64,000 nucleotides of DNA, taken from contig OY744525.1 of assembly GCA_963556195.1 (NCBI GenBank), positions 61,706,272-61,770,271 on the forward strand, written 5' to 3'. This document shows, one piece after another, positions 43,377-53,094 of this stretch; positions within the stretch are counted from its first letter, which is position 1; every line of letters begins with the position of its first letter. The notes under the pieces were generated by a model. That model worked only from the letters and a program-made list of their open reading frames with translations, had not been told where the DNA came from and did no database searches. The stretch is from Sepiola atlantica (lineage: Eukaryota > Mollusca > Cephalopoda > Sepiida > Sepiolidae). The position numbers were made by a program, and so were the translations under genes.

Positions 43377-43690
43377 GATAAATATTTATTTAAAATCAAC
43401 TTAGTTTCGACGATATAACGTCTTCTTCAGAAATAGTTTTTTTTTTCTTTTCCCTTTTTCATGATATGGTGTCACTAGAAAAATCCGTATAAAACATTTT
43501 TCAAAAAAAAAACAACAAAAAAAATCACCATTGAAAAAACATACAGATATTTCTAGTGACACCATGGCCGAAAAAGGAAAGAGAAAGAAAAAATGTTACT
43601 ATTCCTGAAGAAGACGTTATATCGTTGAAACTAAGTTGATTTTAAATAAATATTTTTAAAAAATAAATTTGCATTGTTTTGCTTCTTAAA
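43370..43690. repeat. Foldback element with hammerhead-like cores in both arms
   Basis: Left arm 43377-43490 and right arm 43535-43655 are inverse: 'taaatatttatttaaaatca' against 'tgattttaaataaatattt', and 'ggtgtcactagaaaaat' against 'atttctagtgacacca'. Each arm, read outward, gives CTGAAGA, then 'agacgttatatcgt[c/t]' (a GACG..CGTC/T stem), then GAAAC. These are the three core parts of a hammerhead with position 7 = A. No convincing stem III or stem I partner is visible in one arm alone. Confidence 0.65.
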
Positions 43691-43970
43691 ACTTACAAAT
43701 TTTAAATTGAAATAAAGTAAAACGTCTTTGCCGTTCACTAATGCCTTCATTAATGTGTGCAGACCACACAATATTATCGTTAATTTCACTAATACAACAT
43801 TAATACCAACATTGGATTGCTCATGAAATTTTTATTTGAGAAAAGTTGTTTGATCTTAGCATAGTGCTTCGTTTTAAATTGCATCCCCAGATCGATAGAA
43901 ACACCACACATACCATATAGATTTTTAACACTGGTAGAAACTTAAAAAAGAAGTTAACTGAAAGTTTAGC
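43691..43970. other. Non-coding spacer
   Basis: Nothing recognised. Confidence 0.3.
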
Positions 43971-44204
43971 TGTTTTTTTTTATGGCATATCAACCCTTTT
44001 TGGGATATTTAAAGTATAAACACAAATGCCTTGTTTTGACTGTTTTGTAGTATATAAATTCTTTTGGGGCTATATAGTGTCAAAAGAACAATATTATTCT
44101 TGTCTTGTGTATTTTATGCTATATCAACCCTTTCATGGTTATTTAATGCTGAACCATAATAAAAGGCTTGTCTAGTGTTTTGTGGCATATCAACCATTTT
44201 AGGG
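43971..44204 (+). repeat. Three successive family A start motifs
   Basis: 'atggcatatcaaccctttt' (43982), 'atgctatatcaaccctttc' (44114) and 'gtggcatatcaaccatttt' (44181) are spaced 65-130 bp apart. Two of them have a 'gg.tatttaa' partner. They look like tandem or nested truncated family A copies. Confidence 0.55.
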
Positions 44205-44855
44205 GGTGTAAACATGCACAAGGCTGCATGTTTAGTGGGGTGCATAGATGCATGCTATGGACGGCAGGCCTACAAGTGGAAAATATCTAGCTAAGAGAAG
44301 CGAAACCACTCCAGAAATGGCTTGACATTTTAAATAGTAATGTCTTCTTGGATACGAGGTTCCATGCTGTAATTATGCTCCATTTGAGATTTTCAAAAAT
44401 TAATGTTCATATTAGATGGTTGACGTCATGGTCAGTCAGGTTTTTTTTCATGTCCATAGATTAACAGCTGATTATCTTGAGTGGTCGCTTGGTGTGGTCC
44501 AAGTAATATCTATATATATTCCAGCAGGATGGGAGTGAGTTGGGTTTCTGCGCTTCTTGAAGACAGAGAGCCCCTTGAACCCTAAGCTGATTGACTGTTT
44601 GTGGTAGGTTGGACTAATGTTGGGATTGAGTTGAGCCCTATGTTCTGATTGCAAGTCTGTTGTATTATTGTAAGCTCGAAAAATCAAACTTTTAAACTGT
44701 TTTGTTTGGTGGCAGAATCCTTCTGCTGCAACACTGACCGAGTCCACACGATTAACACCGGTGTTGGAATCGCGCAGCAAATTCAGACGAAGACAACAAG
44801 TGGACGACCACGACCTGTGCAGTGAACGCACACAGACGTATGTTCACAGGTTATT
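44205..44855 (+). repeat. Large diverged repeat family B, copy 2
   Basis: Collinear with 12790-13495 ('gctgcatgtttagtg', 'aatatctagctaagag', 'atcttgagtgg', 'tattccagcag', 'cttctgctgcaaca', 'acctgtgcagtgaacgcaca'). The minus frame at 44472-44831 inside it has no counterpart in copy 1 and is rejected. Confidence 0.6.
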
Positions 44856-44944
44856 TAATGTCGAAAAACATTGATCATGAACAATGTATTGTAAATGTTT
44901 CCGTGAATACAATTTTTATTTTTATTGGAAGTATATATTTTTTT

Positions 44945-45320
44945 TCTTTTTACTATTGAGTCACCACATATCAAGAAATGAGACAATGATTATCAGCTTA
45001 AACAGGAGGAACACTATGAGAGTACTAACATTGAGCAATAGTATAAACTGCGTTTGATGACTTATGGGGCAGTTTACGGCAAGTACTTGTTGACATTCGA
45101 TTTGAAAACGACTGTTGTAATGATTAGGTAAGTAGTCCTGCATTAATGTGTTCCACAGGCGGAAAGCACTTGCAAAAAATTTCACTCGATGCTAGGCACA
45201 TGGAGGAAGAAATGAAAGTCTTTTTCAGCTGTGGTAGAAAGCAAGTTCTTGCTGTGAATGTCTTACAAAGAGGAACCAAAGATGAGAGCTCAGTCGAGCA
45301 CCTATCCATGGTATTATTGA
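44945..45320 (-). pseudogene. LINE reverse-transcriptase C-terminal remnant (family F)
   Basis: The minus frame 45309-45124 reads LCKTFTARTCFLPQLKKTFI, SSSMCLASSEIFCKCFPPVE and HINAGLLT. It aligns with the plus-strand remnant at 23.8 kb (YKTFTARTRLHTTIEKNFPF, HIISVRRDFQSFF). The 3' flank 44945-45123 shares 'ttgacattcgatttgaaaac' and 'tgagtcaccacatatcaag' with the other copies. Confidence 0.7.
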
Positions 45321-45683
45321 TAAGGCAGAGAAAGAGACTAGCAGCATTGCTAGTCTCTTTTGTGAGAAAATGGCAGTAAGGAAGAGAAGTAGATTTTGTA
45401 CTCAGTCAAGGCAGGAAAAAGTGCTCGGAGCATCACCTCCTCAGATGTGGTAGCAATACTCGATCAGGAGGACGTATAAGTAGAAGATTGCACCAGGAGT
45501 TAGTATGGATTCGTGCCTTTAATGGTATTACTGTGTAAGTGAAAATAACGAGTAGGATAGAATGTGAACGTAGCTTCCCGATTCCGTGATCTACATCTGT
45601 CTTCAAACAAGTTCCATATGAAATTGCCATGACGATCAACTAAGTAACACATTGATGTCATGTAAAAAATTCACATTTGCGGC

Positions 45684-45689
<6 letters not shown>
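45321..45689. other. Non-coding spacer
   Basis: Contains a short inverted 'gagactagcagcattgctag' palindrome at 45334-45353. Nothing else. Confidence 0.35.
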
Positions 45690-45725
<36 letters not shown>

Positions 45726-45765
45726 TGACTGGTTTCGCCAACTTGCCATCGCTTTGCAAAGTAAG
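45690..45765. repeat. (TA)n followed by a family J-like end
   Basis: TA run 45690-45723, then 'actgactggtttcgccaact' + 'tgccatcgctttgcaaag'. The latter mirrors 10711-10745. Confidence 0.55.
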
Positions 45766-46265
45766 TAGGGATTAAGCCATAGAGTGAATGTGTCATTTTG
45801 GTGAGAGTGTCTAGTGTAGAATAAGTTCAAGGTATTTTGGAAAAAAGGTATGAATATCGACCCTACAAACAAAGATTTGTTGTCAAAATTGTATGACCAT
45901 CGCCCCCTTGACCTTCCTTGAAAATGAATGAGCATATTGTAAGAGAGGTGATCGGAATTTATCCTTTTTTTTATTAAATAACTTTGATTGATTACGGTTA
46001 ATATCGACGAAACTATTGCATACATATGAGAGAAATAAAACAATAAAATTATAAATCAATAACACCAAGCATTAATTTATTATAGAATGTTTGAAAAATA
46101 GATATGCAAATTGGGATTCAAATTTATGTCTAAAGGCTGTTCAGCAGTACTATATATATATATTGCATTTTAAAATAATATATTGTATTGATTTAAATAA
46201 TAGCAGTTTTGATGGTAATATGGGAATGAGAAATGAAGAAAACTTTCGCATTTATTCATTTAGAT
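45766..46265. other. AT-rich non-coding spacer
   Basis: Nothing recognised beyond short TA runs. 'gcatttattcatttaga' at 46248 also occurs near 20803 in the TTAA-ended element. Confidence 0.3.
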
Positions 46266-46267
46266 AT

Positions 46268-46525
46268 ATAGTAGTATGAAAATATATCTATGTCAAGTAA
46301 GCTACACAGAGGCGTTCATGTTTCATTTCCACAGAAAATCATCAGTCTAATGCATAGACGCCTCTGTGTAGCTAACTTGCCATAGATACATTTTCATATT
46401 ACTACTTCTACAACTACTAAACTCTACTAATTTATTGAGCACTGTCAAAGTAAATACTGAAAATGTATACACAATGTTATACCAACTTATAATATATGTG
46501 TATATACATGAAATAGCAAATATTA
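46268..46525. repeat. Foldback element joined to family O copy 2
   Basis: 'gtagtatgaaaatatatcta' (46270) with 'tgtcaagtaagctacacaga' + 'ggcgt' is inverse to 'acgcctctgtgtagctaact' + 'tgccatagatacattttcat' (46358-46397). The minus strand of the loop reads CTGATGA, 'ttttctgtggaaat', GAAAC: a hammerhead-like core with a weak stem II base. The right side continues as family O (compare 21811-21954). Confidence 0.6.
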
Positions 46526-46814
46526 TATATTTTTTTCTGACATCAACTTTCTAAATTGTGAAAATGAAGATAAAGAAAGATAAGCGATAAATTCCTGAGG
46601 GTTGATTTTTTGGAATAACAGAAGTAAGCAGTTATCGGCAATTCCAGGTTTCTATTACCATTTTATCGGCGTGGCGTGAAAGAATAGAGAGCAAAAGTTA
46701 TCATGTGTACGCTCAATTGAAGACTTAGTTGAAGTCGCCCTCTGGCCATTGATATTTGTTAAATTCTTGTAAAGAAAGATGTTTAAAATCATTAATCCGA
46801 CTCCTGTTGAAAAC
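46526..46814. other. Non-coding spacer
   Basis: Nothing recognised. Confidence 0.3.
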
Positions 46815-46990
46815 CTCTAGCCTCATGGATTAAATAAAAGGTTTATTTTGGAAAGATACACCTGAAAAAGGCCGAAGTTCATATCGGCCAGAACAATTTG
46901 ACTATAACAACCAAGATAAGAATAGTCGTCAGAGTAATCCAAATAATAAAAATTATCAAGTCACAGTTCAAGAATTCCCAAATTTTATTT
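46815..46990 (+). repeat. Family G repeat, single right arm
   Basis: 'ctcatggattaaataaaagg', 'gatacacctgaaaaaggccg', 'cagaacaatttgactataac' and 'gtaatccaaataat'. The CTGAAAA/CAGAAC core is decayed. Confidence 0.6.
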
Positions 46991-47109
46991 AGTTCATATG
47001 ACGTTTCTGAACTCATACATTTTCAGATATGCACAAGCCAGATCGGAAATATGAATTACAACTGAATGAGAAACATTATGGAACATTAAATATTTTCTGG
47101 CCATAAATA

Positions 47110-47690
47110 TAAGAAGTAGAATACACGTCCCAGGACGGGTAAAGTTAATTCCACAAACAGAACAGTCTTGCACACGTTGTTTACCCTCTTACGAAGATTA
47201 AAGTCCAGATATGAAGATACTAAACCTTATGTCAAGAATCCTTATTCCAATTTTGATCAAAAGTCATTAAATGATTTTGATTCTAGAAAAATGTCAAATA
47301 TTTATGACTTAAGCTTAAGGGGTCTCAAGAAGAAATGGAAATATAGGGAATTTTGCTTAATTGGTGTCTAATAACTATGGATTAAATTCAATGCAAATCG
47401 GAAATATTTGAGTTTTCAAATGGGAGATTGTGCCCATATTATGCCCCCTAAAACCCTTGAAAATACTCCAAAGAAACTGGAATTTGAGGAATATAATTGA
47501 TATCTCATAACTATTGGTGAAATTTTACAAAAATCGGAGGTATCTGAATTTTCATTAAGGGTTTCCACTCCATTTTTACACTCTTTTTCATAAAACTAAA
47601 TAGCCCCTTACGCCTAGCAGCTGTGTTCCAAAATTCGTTATCAGTTAATTAGTTTAGGTGTGAATCCTATACATAAATATATATATATAT
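47110..47690 (+). repeat. Family E repeat, copy 2
   Basis: Collinear with 32905-33475: 'gaatacacgtcccaggacgg', 'ttacgaagattaaagtcc', 'gagttttcaaatgggagat', 'cccatattatgccccctaaa'. It ends 'tcctatacataaatatata', running into (TA)n 47677-47697. Confidence 0.75.
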
Positions 47691-47819
47691 ATATATGAGG
47701 ATAAAATACAATGTATCAAAATGAAATGCTGTGGAGACAGGATGTATGAAGAAGACAAGTAAAAACAATTGTGTTTAATTTTTATTACTTTTGTCTTATT
47801 AATACATATATTATATATA

Positions 47820-48001
47820 AATATTAGATATTTAATGTGACAACGTCGCAGCCCCCACAAACCATGAAAGCCACAGATTGGAAGCCCTAGAGTTTCGCCC
47901 GCTTTTGGGCTCATCAGTAGGACACATCCTAACTCAGAATTCGAAACCTAAGTCACTTGCATGCGAGTCTAGTACTCTGCCACTTGAGCCACATACAATA
48001 A
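47820..48001 (-). repeat. tRNA-headed SINE-like unit with hammerhead core, minus strand
   Basis: On the minus strand a tRNA-like head (box A-like 'agtggcagagtactag', box B-like 'taggtttcgaattc') is followed by CCTA|CTGATGA, 'gcccaaaagcgggc', GAAAC. It then continues into 'gcttccaatctgtggctttc' and 'atggtttgtgggggctgcga'. The latter part is shared with the plus-strand partner at 48226-48345. The two copies face away from each other. Confidence 0.6.
47886..47921 (-). ncRNA. Hammerhead ribozyme core with lost stem III
   Basis: Minus strand: stem I strand CCTA, core CTGATGA (47917-47911), a perfect GCCC/GGGC stem II (47910-47897), core GAAA (47896-47893), then CTC and the stem I partner TAGG. 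The plus-strand partner near 48256 retains GAAACTCGAGTC, which would form stem III and a GTC site. This copy seems to have lost 'gagtc'. Conserved core, but cis-cleavage is unlikely. Confidence 0.5.
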
Positions 48002-48159
48002 AGTCTAATGGCTAACAGAGATCAAGCAAACCGCGACGAAGACCGAATGTGAAATACACCTACTCTTCTCAACAAAAGGTGTAGTCATCCAACTGCAAAG
48101 AACACAGGCCAATGTCTCATAAGTAGGATTTTGTCTGATTGTGGAAATAATTATATATC

Positions 48160-48345
48160 ATCTCACATTAAATATCTAATATTAATTTGCTCGCTGGGTT
48201 AGTTTGTTGGATAACATTGTCTTAGTGAGTGTAAAATCCTATTTGTGAGCCCAAAAGAGGGCGAAACTCGAGTCAAGGGCTTCTGGTCTGTGACTTTCAC
48301 GGTTTGTGTGGCTGCGACGGTCTCTTATTGTGGAAATAATTATAC
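48160..48345 (+). repeat. Plus-strand partner of the 47.9 kb hammerhead unit
   Basis: 'gtgagcccaaaagagggcga' + 'aactcgagtc' (48236-48265) keeps stem II, GAAAC and a palindromic stem III with GTC. The first core strand is 'tttgtga' and not CTGATGA. It continues 'gcttctggtctgtgactttc' as in the minus copy. Upstream 'cacattaaatatctaatatt' is the inverse of 47822-47842. Confidence 0.55.
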
Positions 48346-48351
48346 ATACAA

Positions 48352-48408
48352 ATAATAATAATAATAATAATAATAATATCATCATCATCAACAATCATCA
48401 TCATCAAG
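48352..48408. repeat. (AAT)n and (ATC)n microsatellites
   Basis: Eight AAT triplets followed by ATC-rich triplets. Confidence 0.9.
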
Positions 48409-48485
48409 GTAAAACATCTACAGGGTAGTAATCCAAAGAATTTCAACCGGGTTTATAAAAAGTTCTCAATATCAAATAGAGCTTT

Positions 48486-48745
48486 TATATATGATTATTC
48501 TTATTTACACAGACATGTACAAAATCTGCGACACTGGCATGTCGATGTTATCGATCAACAGCTATTATAAACCGAGATCTCATCAGGCGGAGTTAAAATC
48601 CGTTCTTAACCTTAGATCATATTTGGAAAGAACGGATTCCTAACTGATGAGATTTCAATTTATAATAGCTGTTGATCGATAACATCGACGTGCCAGTGTC
48701 GCAGATTTTTACATGTCTGTGTAAATAAAAATAATCATAGATATA
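48486..48745. repeat. Complete foldback element with about 110-bp arms
   Basis: Left arm 48488-48597 and right arm 48630-48740 are complementary through 'tgattattcttatttacaca', 'gacatgtacaaaatctgcga', 'cactggcatgtcgatgttat', 'cgatcaacagctattataaa' and 'gatctcatcag'. The loop is about 35 bp ('cttagatcatatttggaaag'). A single arm plus loop lies at 13711-13846. Both arms contain CTGATGA without a following GAAA. Confidence 0.85.
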
Positions 48746-49206
48746 TATATATGTATTAGTATAATTCGGTATTAAAAAAAAGAATAAACAGAGTACTGAA
48801 TTACCTTTCTAAGAACATAATACATTTATTATATATAGCCACTCACTTTGTAAGTACTTTCTTCTTATTCTGTTCTATTTCGTACTTTTAAATGACTAAT
48901 TCTTCTACCAATACAGAATTTCTTTACATATCAGAGATGACCTAAACATACTTTACTTTCAGATGCTATTTTCATAAATAATTTATTTTAATAGTTTAAT
49001 ATTCTTCACATCATGCATCCTTTTTCTTGATAAGGTCATTCTACAGCACAGAAAGTCATCATAAAATTAATTAGCTTGATCGTGAATATGTTTTCTCTTT
49101 TTTATGCACAAACATGTGTTCATTTCATTTGTAAATAATATGCTAAAATTTTGTAGTTTTCACATTGACTATATTTTATTCCGTTTAATCTTGATTTGTA
49201 TAAACG
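48746..49206. other. AT-rich non-coding spacer
   Basis: Nothing recognised. Confidence 0.3.
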
Positions 49207-49775
49207 AATGCTATTTGTGACCTACTTGCGTTAAAAAAAATAAATATTTAATATAAGTTATAAGCCTTTAAATTTCCGGAAATATGGGATGTGAAGAAAG
49301 AAGCCATTTTTGTTAGTCAGTAATGCAAACAACGATGGCTACTTTAAACAGATCCGATATTTACAGAACTTTAAAGGCTAATAACTTTTTTTGACACAAA
49401 TAGATAACAAATATGTAAATAAAAAAAATTTCCCAACGGTATTTCATGTAAAATTATTCGTGTATGTAATAGTAATGATTACCGAGTATTTAGCAATATA
49501 TCTAGAAAAATAGTGAAACATTTTTCCCGCCATTTTTGACGGAGGATGTATACTCGCTTATAATATTACACAAACTGATTTTAGAATTGTGAATTTTACT
49601 GTTAGCTCAGTTGAATGCAATTTCTATTAGAAGCTTAAAAAGTGCCATGTCTTACGAAGATAAAAAAAACACTTTTAAATGTGACAATAATGGAGGTATT
49701 AAAGGTTAAATATAAACCTTATGACTCCTGCTTTTTTTGTTTGTTTTTTTGTTTTTAGATTTTATGCTACGATAA
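49207..49775 (+). repeat. Family I repeat with internal foldback, copy 2
   Basis: Collinear with 31285-31862. The foldback is at 49268-49373 ('aagaagccatttttgtta' against 'caaacaacgatggctactt'), more decayed than in copy 1. Conserved 'cgccatttttgacggagg' and 'acaataatggaggtattaaa'. Confidence 0.75.
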
Positions 49776-49799
49776 TTTGAAATCAAATTCTACAGGGAC

Positions 49800-50045
49800 A
49801 CCAACAAACATCTGCTCATTTATGTATAATCGAAATTGGCGTTGAAACAGTTTCTGGTAATGCCCGTTTAGACCTGTTTCTGGTGCAGGAGGGAATAATA
49901 GGTTCCGAAGCAGATCGTAATGCCATTGAGGAGATTGTAGGCCAAAATGAGATTGCCGCGTGATCGTCAGTGCTCAAGGATGGAAAGGTTAAGCTTCTTA
50001 AGTTGGCTTTCATAAGGCAGATCCCATAGTCTCTCCACCATCCAT
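49800..50045 (-). pseudogene. LINE reverse-transcriptase C-terminal remnant, another family
   Basis: The minus frame reads ERLWDLPYESQLKKLNLSIL, then EH, a stop, RSRGNLILAYNLLNGITICF and, after another stop, TGITRNCFNANFDYT. This follows the conserved order 'LP....RL..L.L.SLE.RR.RGDLI..YKIL.G' seen near the C-terminus of many non-LTR reverse transcriptases. At least three in-frame stops show that it is dead. Confidence 0.65.
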
Positions 50046-50199
50046 TGATATTATATTTACCTATTCATTCTTTTTTCCTTAACTCTTGCTTTGTATTTAT
50101 AGATACAACAACATGTTCAATCGGAGCATAGAGACTGAACCCCCACTCAAAAAATGTCAGGTTTTAAAAAAAAAAAAAATTATCAAAACTTTTTAAAAT

Positions 50200-50242
50200 G
50201 TAATCAATCCCGGGCAACGTCGGGTTGGTACAGCTGGTATAT
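50200..50242 (-). repeat. Family J terminal motif, minus strand
   Basis: Minus strand 'accagctgtaccaacccgac' + 'gttgcccggg' corresponds to the family J start with one change in the hairpin. Confidence 0.5.
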
Positions 50243-50304
50243 ATAAACAAACACAGATTTATCGCAAAGCTTGAGATATGTGTTTGTACATATTCAGCTA
50301 TCAC

Positions 50305-50412
50305 TGACTGTTAGGGCTTGTTAGCATAGTGGTTAAGGTGTCCCCCCAGCAACAAGTGGGCCCCTCTTTCTGAGGCATAGGTTCGAATCTTGTAAGAGTC
50401 ATTTTTCTATTT
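50305..50412 (+). repeat. tRNA-like SINE head
   Basis: 'ttgttagcatagtggttaag' contains box A (TTAGCATAGTGG), and 'ataggttcgaatcttg' is a good box B 51 nt later. The terminal 'gact..agtc' is not a proper seven-pair acceptor stem and the middle does not form an anticodon arm. I therefore call a SINE head and not a tRNA gene. Confidence 0.6.
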
Positions 50413-50643
50413 GTAGTTTCCTTTCTTTACTTACAACACCATGGACTATATTAGCAGTTTATGTAAGGATATTATCCATACAAACAACGTAAAAGAAAAT
50501 AGCACAGTATATCATATATATAGTTATTACAATTTAATCCCAATAGTTTCACAATTCATCAGTGTGGCTAGACATAACGAATACATCAACCACAAAATAT
50601 AAAGAGTTATTAAATTAGTACATAAGCATATGAACACACACAC

Positions 50644-50644
<1 letters not shown>
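50413..50644 (-). repeat. Hammerhead-derived repeat fragment near 50.55 kb
   Basis: Minus strand 'tagccacactgatgaattgt' + 'gaaactattggg' (50579-50549) has CTGATGA and GAAAC separated by only five bases. This is a collapsed stem II. Flanks are AT-rich. Confidence 0.35.

Positions 50645-50681
<37 letters not shown>
50645..50681. repeat. (TA)n microsatellite
   Basis: About 18 TA units. Confidence 0.95.
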
Positions 50682-50683
<2 letters not shown>

Positions 50684-50754
50684 TAATCAATTCCTAACCC
50701 AACTATTTATTCCATTCTAATTTCATTTGAAATATTCATGCGACATATCTGTTA

Positions 50755-50862
50755 AGGCATTCTTCTTGCATAACTAAAAATAATAAGTTTGTAAGTTAAG
50801 AGAAAATCCCTTTAGGAAACAAACGTTAATTCTACTCGGCTTTAGTATAAAAAAAGGTACCC
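50755..50862 (+). repeat. Interspersed repeat family C, copy 5
   Basis: 'ttaggaaacaaacgttaatt' and 'ctcggctttagtataa' match the right half of the other copies. Confidence 0.55.
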
Positions 50863-50869
50863 ACACATT

Positions 50870-50872
<3 letters not shown>

Positions 50873-50918
<46 letters not shown>

Positions 50919-50932
50919 GCATATATTTATCA
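50873..50932. repeat. (TA)n microsatellite
   Basis: About 20 TA units plus a mixed tail. Confidence 0.9.
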
Positions 50933-51402
50933 GGATATAAAGTGTGCGTTGACTGAGTATGCATATAGATGTAATGTCTATGCAAGTTTGTTTTATCTTT
51001 GTTGCACTGATAATCTATGTTTAAGTGTCAGGTGATACGCATGCATAAAGATAAGAATTCATTTATCTATAAATGGCATATCGCAAATCAAGATAACGTG
51101 AAATACTCAAGAATGTCTCAGTGCCCTAAGCTTTTCTCACATACAAATACAATGCATCTGCGAAATTGTATCACCCCTCCTCATGATACCAACGTCCTCT
51201 ACTTCAGAGATTCGGTCCTAATTCTGACCTCCTCCAGCTTGACATATGTAATATTGTCAGGTTCGTTTTGAGTTCACAAAAAATTCTGTCGAACTAGTCT
51301 TAAACGCCCATTATTTTTGGTCAGTGAATTTTACATTATAATACACTTTTAGATTTTATCTAGACTCACTAACTTTTTTTTTTCAATAGGACGGACACAC
51401 AG

Positions 51403-51403
<1 letters not shown>
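50933..51403. other. Non-coding spacer
   Basis: A small frame at 51017-51271 has no recognisable similarity. Confidence 0.35.

Positions 51404-51458
<55 letters not shown>
51404..51458. repeat. (TA)n microsatellite
   Basis: About 27 TA units. Confidence 0.95.
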
Positions 51459-51461
<3 letters not shown>

Positions 51462-51804
51462 TCATTTCTTTTCCTTCGGTTCCCGAAAGAGGATAATTTC
51501 CCCTTCTTTTTTTCTCTCTCTCTCACTCACTCACTCATACACACACTCACACACCAAAAACAGATAATTTGAAATAAAAGTATTTGAAAAGCAACTTCAG
51601 AAAATGATGATTTTTATTTACGACCGAGCCTTTCATTTTAATTTAATTTTGACAATATTGCCTTCATTAGGTAAATTGATTTTCTATTTTTATAGATTGT
51701 ATGCCCCCCCCCTCCCCGGCTTCACATCGATAAAATGCAATCAGAACAGAATTCTAAATTTAGATTTCTATCAGCTTCAATTAGCTTCCAATTCAGTTAT
51801 ATAT

Positions 51805-52050
51805 GCAATTTTATTTAAATAGTATACATTACCGTGTCTGTTGGGGGTTACACGAGTTTCATCAGTGTGGTCATCCTGGATTTAGGATCAAATCAGTTTG
51901 GTCATCACATAAAGGTTTCCTTTGGTATTGAAGATTCCCAAATCTTCGATAATAAAGGGAGAATGACAAATCTTTTTGATCGGATAACCAGATTGATGAA
52001 ACCCGAGTATCTCAAATAAACATTGTAATGTATAGTATTTAAATAAAATA
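51805..52050. repeat. Foldback element with terminal 23-bp arms
   Basis: 'ttatttaaatagtatacatt' at the left (51811) is inverse to 'aatgtatagtatttaaataa' at the right (52028). Inner inverse motifs: 'cgagtttcatcagtgtggtc' and 'ccagattgatgaaacccgag'. The minus strand of the first reads CTGATGAAAC, as if stem II of a hammerhead had been deleted. Confidence 0.65.
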
Positions 52051-52107
52051 AATCATATTAGCTCTTGTAGAACCTACGACCGAGCTCTTTGTTTTTTTTT
52101 ATACATG

Positions 52108-52109
<2 letters not shown>

Positions 52110-52156
<47 letters not shown>
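52110..52156. repeat. (TA)n microsatellite
   Basis: About 23 TA units on the left of a foldback. Confidence 0.95.
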
Positions 52157-52159
<3 letters not shown>

Positions 52160-52194
52160 GATTATAACTAAAAGATAAACTTTTAGAGAGTTGG

Positions 52195-52535
52195 ACCTAT
52201 TGTGAAATAAGGAAATCTCAATATACTGGATAGAGCAAAAATATGGTAAGTCAATGAAAATTGATTAGACCTGCAAATGGAAGCAAATCGATATCTCCAA
52301 TTGTTCAAAACAAGGAGCAGTTTAGTTAATAAAAAAACATTTATTTTTTTTCTCTTTCATTCCTTAAACCAGGCTTTTCAAAGATTAAAATCTTATCATC
52401 AGAGGAAAAATTATGATTGATAAGTTGACAGGATAGGACTGTCAAAGTTCTTAACTAAACTGCTCCTTGTTTTGAACAACTGAAGATATCGATTTGCTTC
52501 CATTTGCAAGTCTAATCAATTTTCATTGACTTACA

Positions 52536-52545
<10 letters not shown>
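52195..52545. repeat. Foldback element with about 85-bp near-perfect arms
   Basis: Arms 52247-52330 and 52454-52537 differ at about four positions ('gtaagtcaatgaaaattgat' against 'atcaattttcattgacttac', and 'ttcaaaacaaggagcagttt' against 'aaactgctccttgttttgaa'). Minus strand of the 120-bp loop (52404-52359): TTCCT|CTGATGA, 'taagattttaatctttt'-type stem II, GAAA, a short stem AGCC/GGTT, then A|AGGAA. The last segment pairs with TTCCT, so it is a hammerhead-like arrangement with weak 10.1/11.1 pairing. It is flanked by (TA)n on both sides. Confidence 0.75.

Positions 52546-52591
<46 letters not shown>
52535..52591. repeat. (TA)n(TG)n microsatellite
   Basis: TA run followed by about 18 TG units. 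Confidence 0.95.
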
Positions 52592-52593
<2 letters not shown>

Positions 52594-52838
52594 ACACTTC
52601 ATAGAATGTTTGAAGAATGGTCCCCGAAAATTTTCTACAGATTATCCCAAACAAACAATATCAAAACTGAAATTCTGATTTAATTTGCTTTTAAAACCGT
52701 CCAATAAACTCGGCACAAACTTTTAAGTTGCACGTTTATTTATATTTTCTTCATTCTCAGTTTTTTTATTTTTTATTCACTATTATTATTTTTTTCTCCC
52801 ACTTGTGCGCTTATGATTTTCCGTTGACTAATTACATG

Positions 52839-52840
<2 letters not shown>
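52592..52840. other. Non-coding spacer
   Basis: Nothing recognised. Confidence 0.3.

Positions 52841-52890
<50 letters not shown>
52841..52890. repeat. (TA)n microsatellite
   Basis: About 24 TA units. Confidence 0.95.
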
Positions 52891-52892
<2 letters not shown>

Positions 52893-53094
52893 GAGAATGG
52901 TAGTTTGCTTGAAGCATTGCTGGGTATAGTAGTAGTATGTTTTTATGGGAAAAATAAATAGTAAGTCATATTTCGTATTCGATTTATTGTTTTTGTTCCT
53001 TCCAACCTACATCTTACCCGGAATTTGCATTGCCACAGCCTTTAAAAACATACTACTAATATATATATAGCAAAGCTAGGTATGTATATATGTT
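52891..53094. repeat. Short inverted motif pair
   Basis: 'agtagtatgtttttatgg' (52929) and 'tttaaaaacatactactaat' (53040) are inverse to each other about 110 bp apart, between two (TA)n runs. Confidence 0.5.

Noticed and set aside
50305..50412. Functional tRNA gene
   Set aside because: Box A and box B are good, but no seven-pair acceptor stem or anticodon arm can be drawn.
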